DNA from: an uncultured Eubacteriales bacterium
GTDB lineage: Bacteria; Bacillota; Clostridia; Lachnospirales; Lachnospiraceae
Reading direction: 5' to 3'
Assembly: GCA_900545175.1 (NCBI GenBank)
Contig: UQYF01000043.1
Location: 1 to 20,865 of the forward strand
Length of the DNA: 20,865 nucleotides
This document shows positions 13,022 through 20,835 of this stretch, one piece after another. Below the pieces are notes generated by a model, which saw only the letters and a program-made list of their open reading frames with translations, ran no database searches and was not told where the DNA came from. Within the stretch, counting starts at the first letter, position 1; each line of letters begins with the position of its first letter. The translations under genes and the position numbers were made by a program.

Positions 13022-15694
13022 ATGAATATATTTAATAAAGTCACAATAAAGAGCATGAAGAAAAATCCTGTGAGGACGCTCGTAACTATCATAGGAATTA
13101 TAATATCGACTGCCATGTTTACAGCAGTTACGACACTTGTGAGCAGCCTGTATTCCTTTGTCTACAGGACACAGGTGTATGACACAGGTAAATGGCATGT
13201 CGGTGGTGTATATAGCGAGTATGATGAATATGCAAGCTGGCTTGTTGATGACAGAGTGGAAGCTGTTGCTGCTGCAAAGGTGCTCGGATACGCATTATGC
13301 GGTTCAACTAATGAATATAAGCCATATATATATGTTGAAAGTGTGAATGATGAGTTTTATGAGCTTATGCCTGTGCATGTGACTTATGGAAGGCAGCCGG
13401 AAAAATCCGGTGAGCTTATGCTTCCGGATCACCTTTTAGAAAATGGAAATGTAAAATATAATCTCGGTGATACGATTACATTGCAGCTTGGAAAAAGATG
13501 CAGTGTCGATGAAAATGGAAATGTTCAGATGCAGTATGAGCTTTCACAGAATAATCCGTTCAGCGATGAGGAGAAGCTTGTGCCTGAACGGACGATAGAA
13601 TATACAGTTGTAGGCTTTTATGAAAGACCTGATTTTGAAAACTACAGCGCACCGGGTTATACTGCAATTACATGCGGTGAGACAATGGACGATTCAGGTG
13701 CAAGATATGATTACTATGTCAGGCTGCAAAATAAGTATTTGCATGATGTGTGGATTATGGACAATTATAGTGAAAATGGCAGCTTTGATACCTATAATAG
13801 CAGTATAATTGCGATGGAAGGATCAATTCTCTATGAAAATGTAGCCGCTGTATTCACGGTCATAGCGGGAATATTTGTGATTATAATTGTTGTAGCTTCG
13901 GTATCAATGATATACAGTGCATTTTCGATATCGGTAGGAGAGAGAACGAAGCAGTTCGGGCTGCTGTCATCAGTCGGAGCAACAAGAAAACAGCTAAGAC
14001 GAATGGTATTTGGCGAAGCATTTATGGTTTCGTTTATCGGAATACCGATAGGTGTTATATGCGGTATAGCCGGAATCGGCATCACACTTTATTTTGTGGG
14101 AAACAAATTTAACTATCTCCTTGCAAGCCCATATTCCGTTGATTTGGTGATAAACGGATATGCAATTTTGATAGCCGCAGTGGTTGCACTTGTGACTGTG
14201 CTTATCTCGGCGGTTATTCCGGCAGTCAGGGCAACACATGTCTCTGCGATTGATGCGATAAGGCAGCACAAGGATATCAGAATGAGAAGAACAAGGCGGC
14301 ATGCAGGAAGAAAATACCCTGTCACAAAGAAGCTTTTCGGCATGCCGGGGATGCTTGCAAGGCGGTATTTCTCAAGAAGCAGGAAGAAGTACAGAGTCAC
14401 GATTTTCTCGCTTTCAATAAGCATTATACTTTTTATAGTGACAAGCTCATATTGCGATTATCTTAAAGGCTATGTAAGTGTGAATATAGAAGAACAGAAC
14501 TATGAATTAAGATATATGGCACATGAGGAGAATGAAGCTTCGCTTAAAAAGATAAAAGAAGTAATACAAGGCTCTGATGGTGTTATGGAGACTTCATATA
14601 TGTCATGGAATTATGATTATAGCATTGTATGCAATGATGAGGAGCTGAGTGACAGCTACAGGGAATATCAGAAAAAGCTTTCAGAGCTGATATTGGAACG
14701 AAGTGAGGTTACATCAGGACAAAGTGAAGTTTATCATATCGGGAATGATACTTATACTGTGAAGGAAGACATACTTATCGTATTTATGGATGATGAACTG
14801 TATTCTAAAAATCTTAAGGAACTAAAAATTACGGGGAAAAATTTCGAGGATTTAGAAAACGCTCCGGGAATACTTAAGAATACATGCTCTGAGGTAAGAT
14901 TTATTTATAACAGTGAAAGTGGAAAATACGAGAGATACAATCTTGGATATAAGCTTATGAGGGAGGACATAGATAGTCTGAATCTGTCAGTATACATGGA
15001 GGATAAGACGATACAGCTTCCGGTAGGTGCTGTGGTGGATGATATACCATATTCATATATCGATAATCAGCTGGCTGTGTTAGTTTTTCCATTCAGTTCT
15101 AAATATAATACAGGCGAATTAAATTCCGGTACGCAGTTCTTTTTTGTAAAGCAGGCAGGTGGAAAACATGAAGATATGGTTGACAGCATCACGGAAAATT
15201 TGAAAAGAGAGGGCTTAAGGACGGATGACGATTTCTTTTATGATCCATTAAAGAATATCAATCAGCAGAAGAATATGCTTATACTTATAAATGTATTTTC
15301 TTATGGATTTATAACATTGATGGCACTTATATGCATCGGAAATGTATTTAATACTATATCGACTAATGTTGCACTAAGAAGAAGGGACTTCGCAATGCTT
15401 AGAAGTGTCGGGCTTGCGTACAACGGAATCAAAAGGATGATGATATATGAGTGCCTGCTGTATGGAGTGCGTTCCATAATATTTGCTGCTCCTGTCTCGA
15501 TATATCTATCATATTTGATATATGAGGCTTATGGCGGTTCGGGTGAGTTTGCATTTAACTTTTTTATTCCATGGTATGCCATTGTGATATCGGTTGTCGG
15601 AGTGTTTGCTGTAGTGGGAGCATCAATGGCATATTCGGTATCGAAAATAAGGGAGGATAATCTTATCGATGAGCTTAAGGAGGAGAATGATTAG
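13022..15694 (+). CDS. Large FtsX/MacB-type ABC permease with two extracellular domains
   Basis: The 890-residue membrane subunit has one helix near 18-42, a first outside domain to about 272, three helices (274-296, 334-358, 381-402), a fifth near 459-476, a second outside domain to about 750, and three more helices (751-776, 816-838, 851-873). This is a duplicated 1+3 FtsX arrangement. The cytoplasmic motifs GERTKQFGLLSSVGATRKQL and RRRDFAMLRSVGLAYNGIKR mark the two repeats. BceB-type permeases have 10 helices and about 650 residues, so this is a different subfamily despite the similar genetic context. Start 13022 is preferred over 12998 because GGAGA (13012-13016) sits 5 bases upstream and MNIFNKVTIKSMKKN is the usual N-terminus. 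Substrate unknown; antimicrobial peptide resistance is plausible. Confidence 0.92.
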   Translation: MNIFNKVTIKSMKKNPVRTLVTIIGIIISTAMFTAVTTLVSSLYSFVYRTQVYDTGKWHVGGVYSEYDEYASWLVDDRVEAVAAAKVLGYALCGSTNEYKPYIYVESVNDEFYELMPVHVTYGRQPEKSGELMLPDHLLENGNVKYNLGDTITLQLGKRCSVDENGNVQMQYELSQNNPFSDEEKLVPERTIEYTVVGFYERPDFENYSAPGYTAITCGETMDDSGARYDYYVRLQNKYLHDVWIMDNYSENGSFDTYNSSIIAMEGSILYENVAAVFTVIAGIFVIIIVVASVSMIYSAFSISVGERTKQFGLLSSVGATRKQLRRMVFGEAFMVSFIGIPIGVICGIAGIGITLYFVGNKFNYLLASPYSVDLVINGYAILIAAVVALVTVLISAVIPAVRATHVSAIDAIRQHKDIRMRRTRRHAGRKYPVTKKLFGMPGMLARRYFSRSRKKYRVTIFSLSISIILFIVTSSYCDYLKGYVSVNIEEQNYELRYMAHEENEASLKKIKEVIQGSDGVMETSYMSWNYDYSIVCNDEELSDSYREYQKKLSELILERSEVTSGQSEVYHIGNDTYTVKEDILIVFMDDELYSKNLKELKITGKNFEDLENAPGILKNTCSEVRFIYNSESGKYERYNLGYKLMREDIDSLNLSVYMEDKTIQLPVGAVVDDIPYSYIDNQLAVLVFPFSSKYNTGELNSGTQFFFVKQAGGKHEDMVDSITENLKREGLRTDDDFFYDPLKNINQQKNMLILINVFSYGFITLMALICIGNVFNTISTNVALRRRDFAMLRSVGLAYNGIKRMMIYECLLYGVRSIIFAAPVSIYLSYLIYEAYGGSGEFAFNFFIPWYAIVISVVGVFAVVGASMAYSVSKIREDNLIDELKEEND

Positions 15695-15762
15695 ATTTAG
15701 ATGTACTATGGTGTTTTATAAAAAATATATAAATGAATCATTAACAGAATATGTAAAGTGAC

Positions 15763-15791
15763 TTGAATAAAAAAATAAACGGTGATAAAAT
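15763..15791 (+). promoter_or_regulatory. Promoter of the chemoreceptor gene
   Basis: TTGAAT (15763-15768) and TAAAAT (15786-15791) are 17 bases apart, with TGA before the -10 (extended -10). Transcription would start near 15798, at the foot of the hairpin 15801-15849. This is a housekeeping-type promoter; no good SigD (flagellar) promoter was found. Confidence 0.65.
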
Positions 15792-15800
15792 GGTACTAAA

Positions 15801-15849
15801 AAATAGGATTATATTTGTGGCATATATGTGTCATTATATAGTCCTATTT
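15801..15849 (+). promoter_or_regulatory. 5'-terminal stem-loop of the chemoreceptor mRNA
   Basis: AAATAGGATTATAT (15801-15814) pairs over 14 bp, one G-T, with ATATAGTCCTATTT (15836-15849); the 21-base loop includes CATATATG. It begins within a few bases of the predicted transcription start and ends 35 bases before ATG 15885. Function is not known: 5'-end protection or regulation are options. Confidence 0.5.
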
Positions 15850-15884
15850 ATGTTTCAAGACATATGAAGAAAAGAGGATGTAGC

Positions 15885-17594
15885 ATGAGTATTGAAAAAC
15901 AGAACCGGATGCAGGATGGAACAAAAAGTACCATGGGACAGGCAGCGATGCTTAAGAAGATTGTGAGGGATATATATCGTATTGTATGTATTGGAATTGC
16001 ATTTTTATTGGCTTTTATTGTGATGAATCTGTTTCTTAATTCAGTTTCAAAGAAGCAGGTTGAAAATACAATGTATCTTGACCAGTATAGAATAGGTTCT
16101 AAGACATTGACTTTTGCAGTCCAGTCTTATGCAGTTACAGGTGATATTAAGTACTACAACAGTTATATGAAAGAGCTCAATGAGGATAAGAACAGGGACA
16201 TTGCATGGGATGGCCTGAAGGCTAACGGACTTAGAGACAATGAATGGGCTGAGTTAGAGCATATTGCGGAGATGTCTAATGGACTCGTACCTCTTGAAGA
16301 GGAAGCAATGGAGCTTGCAGCGGCAGGCGACACAGATGGAGCTGTTGCGCTTGTGTTTGGAGATACATATGAGAAGACGGTGCAGGAAATCGCAGCAGCT
16401 ACAGATACCTGCATAAATGATATACAGGTGCGTATGGCACGCAGCAAGCGTAAGCTTACTATAGGCATGTATATGACGATGTCGATTTTTTTACTTTCAT
16501 TTGCAACTATTGTAAGAAAGATTGCTACAGCAATGAAGTTTGCAAGGGAAGAGCTCTTAGTTCCTATCGTGAAAGTATCAGAGCAGATGGAGGAGTTAGC
16601 GCAGGGACATTTTGTAAATAAGATGGATTTACAGCTGGACGCAACAGAAGTCGGAACAATGGTTGGTGCAATCCTTTTTATGAATGATAATTTTACTAAG
16701 ATGATTGGAGAGATATCCGCTGTTCTTGGCAAGATAGCTGACGGCAATTATAAGGTAGAGCTGACGGAGAATTATGTAGGTGAATTTGTGGAAATCAAGA
16801 ATTCACTCTATAAAATTATCGACAGCATGAAAGAAACATTGAGCAGTATTCAGAGTGCTGCAAATCAGATTGATGCAGGTTCTGAGCAGCTTGCACAGGC
16901 AGCAACAGATCTTGCACAGGGCTGTACAGACCAGGCAATGAAGGTTTCTGATGTTTCAGGCATGATTGATGCTATGTCAAAGAGCATGGAAGAGCATTCA
17001 AATAAAGCAAAAAATACAGCGCAGATTTCTGTGGATGCCGGTAAGCTTCTTGGCGAAAGCGATGCTAAGATGCAGGAGCTTAAGGATGCGATAGGAGAGA
17101 TAAGCAGACGTTCCGAAGAAATCAGAAGCATTATCGTAACTATCGAGGATATTGCGAGCCAGACTAACCTTTTATCACTCAATGCATCAATAGAGGCTGC
17201 CCGTGCCGGTGATGCAGGAAGAGGTTTTGCAGTTGTCGCTGAGCAGGTAAAGAACCTTGCTGAGCAGTCTACACAGGCAGCAGGTGAGACAACCAAGCTT
17301 ATTGAAGATACTGTGAATGCCGTTGATAAAGGAATTGCAATAGCTGATGAAGCAGTGATAAATATGAGCAGGGTTATGGATGGCGCAAAAGAAGCAACCA
17401 ATATGATGAGCGATATAGCCGATGCGCTTAGGAGTGAATCTGAGAATATCCAGAAGATAGACACCGATATTGCCAGTGTATCAGAAATAGTTAATAACAA
17501 TTCTGCAGCATCACAGGAGACAGCGGCGATAAGTGAGGAGCAGTCTTCACAGGTGCAGGTGATGGTACAGATTATGAGTAAGTTTGAGATATAA
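15885..17594 (+). CDS. Methyl-accepting chemotaxis protein
   Basis: The 569-residue chemoreceptor has a cytoplasmic N-terminus, TM1 (about 33-53), a helical periplasmic-side sensor domain of about 135 residues, TM2 (about 190-210), a HAMP region with a second HAMP-like stretch (to about 318), and a long coiled-coil signalling domain. The conserved tip is EDIASQTNLLSLNASIEAAR, then AGDAGRGFAVVAEQVKNLAE (about 421-460), which docks CheA/CheW. No C-terminal CheR-binding pentapeptide is present. An in-frame GTG at 15828 lies inside the hairpin and is rejected; AGAGGA before ATG 15885 gives the better start. The ligand is unknown, and no flagellar or che genes are near. Confidence 0.93.
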   Translation: MSIEKQNRMQDGTKSTMGQAAMLKKIVRDIYRIVCIGIAFLLAFIVMNLFLNSVSKKQVENTMYLDQYRIGSKTLTFAVQSYAVTGDIKYYNSYMKELNEDKNRDIAWDGLKANGLRDNEWAELEHIAEMSNGLVPLEEEAMELAAAGDTDGAVALVFGDTYEKTVQEIAAATDTCINDIQVRMARSKRKLTIGMYMTMSIFLLSFATIVRKIATAMKFAREELLVPIVKVSEQMEELAQGHFVNKMDLQLDATEVGTMVGAILFMNDNFTKMIGEISAVLGKIADGNYKVELTENYVGEFVEIKNSLYKIIDSMKETLSSIQSAANQIDAGSEQLAQAATDLAQGCTDQAMKVSDVSGMIDAMSKSMEEHSNKAKNTAQISVDAGKLLGESDAKMQELKDAIGEISRRSEEIRSIIVTIEDIASQTNLLSLNASIEAARAGDAGRGFAVVAEQVKNLAEQSTQAAGETTKLIEDTVNAVDKGIAIADEAVINMSRVMDGAKEATNMMSDIADALRSESENIQKIDTDIASVSEIVNNNSAASQETAAISEEQSSQVQVMVQIMSKFEI

Positions 17595-17618
17595 TTGAGC
17601 TTCGCAATTATTTAAGCT

Positions 17619-17654
17619 GATTCGGGTGCCAAAACATGCTGATTTTGTTTTGGC
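17619..17654. repeat. Dispersed repeat B, copy 1 (hairpin-forming)
   Basis: GATTCGGGTGCCAAAACATG plus CTGAT (17619-17643) matches 20811-20835 at 23 of 25 bases. Here GCCAAAAC (17628-17635) pairs with GTTTTGGC (17647-17654) around an 11-base loop, 33 bases after the chemoreceptor stop. The hairpin lacks a T tract. Confidence 0.65.
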
Positions 17655-17715
17655 TTGACAGTGAGCAGAGTCCTAAGAACAACTAAGCTTCTCTAAAAGT
17701 CGTGATATGTATAAA

Positions 17716-17729
17716 TATAACATGTTATA
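17716..17729. promoter_or_regulatory. Perfect 14-bp palindrome upstream of the cupin gene (operator candidate)
   Basis: TATAACATGTTATA is fully self-complementary and flanked by CGTG (17701-17704) and CACG (17730-17733). It lies 38 bases before a TATAAT at 17767-17772, which lacks a good -35. Size and position suit a dimeric repressor or activator; no regulator can be assigned. Confidence 0.45.
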
Positions 17730-17800
17730 CACGATTAAGTTTATAAGGTATGTTCTGCCCAAAAAATATAATATGCATTTTAAGATAAAGGGGAAAATAT

Positions 17801-18136
17801 ATGATATCTGTAGTGAAGTTGGATGATGTTATTAAAAACATGGGCAAGCGCACCAGCTATGAGCTTATCGGTGAGAAGGACGGCTGTGTCAATGGCTGCC
17901 GGTGTGGAGTGTCAGTATACACGCATACCGAATATGATATTGAGCATGCGGGAGCGCATGAGGACCAGGAGGGATTTTTCGTTCTTGAGGGGCATGGAAG
18001 AGCACTTGTAGGAGATGATGAGGTTGTATTAGAGCCGGGAGTGTGCTTCGTAATTCCGGCAGGAGTGAAGCATTGCATGAAGCGGGAGCAGGGCTGTGAG
18101 TTCTGTAAAGTGTTCTGGTTTCATTCAGCTGTGTAG
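17801..18136 (+). CDS. Small cysteine-rich cupin-domain protein
   Basis: A 111-residue single-domain cupin. The first conserved motif is seen as HAGAHEDQEGFFVLEG (49-64: H49, H53, E57) and the second as EPGVCFVIPAGVKH (78-91: H91). These residues would bind one metal ion inside a beta-barrel; the spacing of the first motif (H-X3-H) is looser than the classical HXH. There are seven cysteines (29, 33, 35, 82, 92, 99, 102), unusually many for a small cytoplasmic protein. AAGGGG lies before ATG 17801. It appears monocistronic. Function could be enzymatic (isomerase, dioxygenase) or ligand sensing; it cannot be narrowed. Confidence 0.85.
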   Translation: MISVVKLDDVIKNMGKRTSYELIGEKDGCVNGCRCGVSVYTHTEYDIEHAGAHEDQEGFFVLEGHGRALVGDDEVVLEPGVCFVIPAGVKHCMKREQGCEFCKVFWFHSAV

Positions 18137-18321
18137 GAAGGTTAACAGTGTACACAGGCTGAATTGTGAGACAGATTTGATTTCTTTGATGCCGGAAACA
18201 GGGACTCTACCGTTGGTCGGTTGTGAAAAAAGCATAATTATTATATATTTGATGCAGGCAGAAGCAGTAGGATAATAGTATTGCATATAACAATTCTTAT
18301 GTCAGGCTGTTTACGCCTGCA

Positions 18322-18360
18322 TTATAAAAAATCGAGATATGAAGCAGCGATTTTTTATAA
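18322..18360. terminator. Perfect 13-bp hairpin, bidirectional terminator-like
   Basis: TTATAAAAAATCG (18322-18334) pairs with CGATTTTTTATAA (18348-18360) around a 13-base loop. The T6/A6 tracts give it terminator character on either strand, but the stem has only two G-C pairs. It is 186 bases past the cupin stop. It overlaps dispersed repeat A copy 2. Confidence 0.5.
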
Positions 18361-18395
18361 GCAGGAAGATAAAGCGGATTGCGGATACGATTGAC
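18339..18395 (+). repeat. Dispersed intergenic repeat A, copy 2
   Basis: This segment corresponds to 8485-8540, sharing GAAGCA, TTTTATA, AGCAG, AAGCGGATTGCG (18372-18383) and ATTGAC (18390-18395) in order. Downstream, CAATGACATAAGC (18405-18417) matches 10199-10211 after araA. Confidence 0.6.
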
Positions 18396-18500
18396 TATAT
18401 ATCGCAATGACATAAGCAGGGGAGTATGCTGATAGTAAGCAGCAATATAATAAGATATGCTTAATGAGCTGCAATACATTGGAAAGAATAGAGGATGGAT

Positions 18501-19364
18501 ATGGAAAATAATAATTATGAAAATAATGACCGCAGCAATGCAGGTTGTGAAAACTATGAGATTGACAGGGCAGCGTTCGGTGCGTTTGTTGCAGCGCAGC
18601 GAAAGGAAAAGGGCTATACGCAGAAGGAGCTGGCAGACAGACTTTTTATGTCGGACAAGGCGGTAAGCAAGTGGGAGAGAGGCTTGAGTTTTCCTGATAT
18701 ATCGCTTCTGGTTCCGTTGTCACAGGCACTTGATGTTACTGTGATGGAGCTGCTGCAGGGAAGGAAGCTTGAGGCTGAAAGGAAGGATGACTTGAGGCTT
18801 GACCTTGGTGAGATGGAGCAGCTTGTAAAAAGGGCGGTCATGTTTTCCGAGGAGACAAATGAGGAAAAAAAGCTTCGCAGGAAGAAGAACGGTCCTATAT
18901 TTGCTAAGCTTCTGGCTGTATCAGTGGCAGAGGTGATTGTCTGTGCAGTGCTGTTGTTCTATATATTGGCAAATGAGAGGAATCCGCTGTATATCAACTG
19001 TATTACATGCTTTGGCACATTGGAGATACTTGGGATAGCGTTTGGAGTCCATATCTGGCTGTTTATGAAGGACAGACTTCCTTCATATTACGATGAAAAC
19101 AGAATAAGTGAATATGCAGACGGAATGTTCAGGATGAACATGCCAGGCTTGTACTTCAATAATAAGAACTGGAAGCCTATCACCGTAGTACTTAAGAAAT
19201 GGAATGCGGCTGTGCTGGTGGGAATTCCGCTTTGGTGTATATTTATGCTGCTTTTTATTAAAGAGTGGAGTGTGGCACTTACGTTTTCGCTGGTTGTGCT
19301 TGTAATATCTTTGTTCGGGCTGTTCGTTCCGGTGTATGTGGCTGGGAGAGAAAAAGGTGCATGA
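18501..19364 (+). CDS. Membrane-bound XRE-family transcriptional regulator
   Basis: The 287-residue protein starts with an asparagine-rich leader, then an XRE/Cro-type helix-turn-helix (about 24-88: AAQRKEKGYTQKELADRLFM, SDKAVSKWERGLSFPD, LDVTVMELLQG). A charged linker leads to four hydrophobic helices (about 132-156, 161-188, 234-256, 257-281). The DNA-binding domain would therefore be tethered to the cytoplasmic side of the membrane. Start 18501 is preferred over ATG 18495 because GAGG (18491-18494) abuts the first but is 6 bases from the second. No partner gene is adjacent in the same direction, so target and signal are unknown. A terminator follows at 19408. Confidence 0.9.
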   Translation: MENNNYENNDRSNAGCENYEIDRAAFGAFVAAQRKEKGYTQKELADRLFMSDKAVSKWERGLSFPDISLLVPLSQALDVTVMELLQGRKLEAERKDDLRLDLGEMEQLVKRAVMFSEETNEEKKLRRKKNGPIFAKLLAVSVAEVIVCAVLLFYILANERNPLYINCITCFGTLEILGIAFGVHIWLFMKDRLPSYYDENRISEYADGMFRMNMPGLYFNNKNWKPITVVLKKWNAAVLVGIPLWCIFMLLFIKEWSVALTFSLVVLVISLFGLFVPVYVAGREKGA

Positions 19365-19407
19365 TTTATCAATCACCAAGGTTTATAATTGAGTCGGATG
19401 TATATAG

Positions 19408-19443
19408 AATAGCAGAGCCGCCTATTGCAGCTCTGCTATTTTT
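19408..19443. terminator. Terminator shared by convergent genes, overlapping a coding end
   Basis: AATAGCAGAGC (19408-19418) pairs with GCTCTGCTATT (19430-19440), 11-base loop, five T at 19439-19443 on the plus strand. The right arm encodes the last residues (KIAELQ) of the minus-strand gene, whose stop codon at 19422-19424 lies in the loop. Confidence 0.85.
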
Positions 19444-20687
19444 GTAAGTGCGACATATATTGCGCTTATTCTGTACCAGGTCGGGTAGTCAACCACGCCC
19501 GTCTGAGGAAGATTGAATATTTTTTGGAACTGTCTTACAGCCTCCTGTGTGGCCTCGCCGTAGATTCCGTCCACGGCAACCTTAGGTATGTTGGTATAAG
19601 TGTTGGCGATGGTGTTAAGCTGCTCCTGAAGCTGGCGCACTTTCTCGCCGGAGGAGCCGATGGTCAGCTCATAGCCGGGGTAGGAGGCGGGGATACCGCT
19701 GATTTCCTCGGCTGTGTTGATGTAGGCGGAGCTTCCGTAGTAATAGCGCAGGATTTCTATGTCGCTGTAGCCGTCATCGCCCAGAGCCTTGCTTCCCCAC
19801 TGGCTCATCGCGTTAGGGCAGGATACGCGCTTGCCGTCGCAGTACTGTGTGAGTATCGGCTGTTTTACATTCGGGCGGGAGACATAGTTGGCAAATATTT
19901 CATCGACGATGCGGGATATGCTGTCAAAGATATTGCGCCCATATATCCACTTGTGGTCATACGCCGTTGAGGTGGTTATCGTAAAGTCATAGCCCTTGTT
20001 CCTGTACCACTCCGTGTACACACGGTTGAGAGTGAAGGACATTATTGCCGTGATGTTTGCGCGGAGAGTGGCTTCAGGCCATGTCGAGTAGATTTCACTG
20101 CTTGCGACGTTTTTTATATAGTCAGCATAGCGCACATAGTAGTCTGTGGCGGAGGAGTCGGACGGGACACCGTCATGGACAATGACGTACTCGGGAATTA
20201 CAACACGGCTGAGCACGATTTCACCGGAGCTTCGTACCGGCTTTATCTCGTCCTCGGGAATTTTCGGAGGAAATACACCCCATAGTGTGTTTGCGGGGAT
20301 GTTAATTACACTTGCTGATGCGTTTGGAAGTACAGGATTAAGCCTTACAGGCTGGACGGACAGCTCGCCTGAGAATATCTCAGAGCCTGATATTGTGGTA
20401 GGCTCATACCCCGGAGCCGTGATGATGAGATTATATTCGGAGTAAGGCTGGACGTCTGATAACGGATATTCACTGTAGCTTCGCGGCGGTGCGGCAAGGT
20501 CAATCTCCTCGGTCATGCCGTTGGAGTCGGTCGTGAGCTGCTCAAGCGTATCCTGCGGGTCGCCGGTGTAGGATATGGACACGCTTGCACCGTCGATAGG
20601 GCGGTTGTTCACGCGGTCGGTCACGTCGACCATGAGCTGCCCTTCCTCCTCCTGTGCGAAATGAAAGCGTTCTTTTTTTATGAGCAT
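19422..20687 (-). CDS. SpoIID-like protein with C-terminal peptidoglycan-binding domain
   Basis: The 421-residue protein has three parts. The N-terminal part (about 14-120) is a carboxypeptidase-regulatory-like beta domain (GQLMVDVTDRVNNRPIDGAS; EQLTTDSNGMTEEIDLAAPP). The middle (about 140-330) resembles the SpoIID/LytB fold, with PPKIPEDEIKPV, VIPEYVIVHDGVPSD, DYIKNVASSEIYSTWPEATL and QYCDGKRVSCPNAMSQWGSK. The C-terminal PG_binding_1 domain (about 343-408) has IGSSGEKVRQLQEQLN and VDGIYGEATQEAVRQFQKIF. Similar proteins are common in spore-forming Clostridia, and a cell-wall role is likely. No signal peptide or membrane helix is present. AGAGG precedes ATG 20687; ATG at codon 19 with AGGAGGAAGG upstream is an alternative start. 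The catalytic status of the SpoIID-like part is uncertain. Confidence 0.85.
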   Translation of the reverse strand: MLIKKERFHFAQEEEGQLMVDVTDRVNNRPIDGASVSISYTGDPQDTLEQLTTDSNGMTEEIDLAAPPRSYSEYPLSDVQPYSEYNLIITAPGYEPTTISGSEIFSGELSVQPVRLNPVLPNASASVINIPANTLWGVFPPKIPEDEIKPVRSSGEIVLSRVVIPEYVIVHDGVPSDSSATDYYVRYADYIKNVASSEIYSTWPEATLRANITAIMSFTLNRVYTEWYRNKGYDFTITTSTAYDHKWIYGRNIFDSISRIVDEIFANYVSRPNVKQPILTQYCDGKRVSCPNAMSQWGSKALGDDGYSDIEILRYYYGSSAYINTAEEISGIPASYPGYELTIGSSGEKVRQLQEQLNTIANTYTNIPKVAVDGIYGEATQEAVRQFQKIFNLPQTGVVDYPTWYRISAIYVALTKIAELQ

Positions 20688-20720
20688 GAAAACCTCTGTT
20701 ATGAAAACATAATTTGTATC

Positions 20721-20750
20721 AGTATATGCAGAAAAAGGATAATATGTGAA
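20721..20750 (-). promoter_or_regulatory. Promoter of the SpoIID-like/PG-binding gene
   Basis: On the minus strand TTCACA (20750-20745) and TATACT (20726-20721) are 18 bases apart, 33 bases before the start codon. This fits a vegetative promoter. CATATTAT in the same stretch could alternatively be read as a sporulation-sigma -10, but no clear partner -35 is seen. Confidence 0.5.
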
Positions 20751-20810
20751 AATTCAGTGCACGGACAAGGGGCAGGTTTTTCATTTTCTAATCAATTTTT
20801 TACTTAATAA

Positions 20811-20835
20811 GATTCGGGTGTCAAAACATGCTAAT
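20811..20835. repeat. Dispersed repeat B, copy 2
   Basis: GATTCGGGTGTCAAAACATG plus CTAAT matches 17619-17643 at 23 of 25 bases. The hairpin partner present in copy 1 is missing or diverged here, and the window ends 30 bases later. It lies upstream of the minus-strand gene. Confidence 0.65.

Larger units (their letters stand above)
18137..18500. other. Structured 364-base intergenic region between cupin and XRE genes
   Basis: No convincing gene. It holds a G+C-richer patch at 18190-18222, ATGCAGGC (18252-18259) pairing with GCCTGCAT (18314-18321), the 13-bp hairpin 18322-18360, dispersed repeat A copy 2 (18339-18395), ATTGCG/CGCAAT (18378-18407), and TATAAT at 18446-18451 as a candidate -10 for the XRE gene with a poor -35. 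Confidence 0.6.

Noticed and set aside
15754..15788. SigD-type (flagellar) promoter for the chemoreceptor: TAAA and GGTGATAA
   Set aside because: Spacing between the two parts is wrong and a well-spaced housekeeping promoter overlaps the same bases.
18190..18276. 28-codon ORF and G+C-rich patch containing GGGACTCTACC, reminiscent of a purine-riboswitch joining segment
   Set aside because: No ribosome site for the ORF, and the P1, L2 and L3 elements of a purine aptamer are missing. Left as unexplained sequence.
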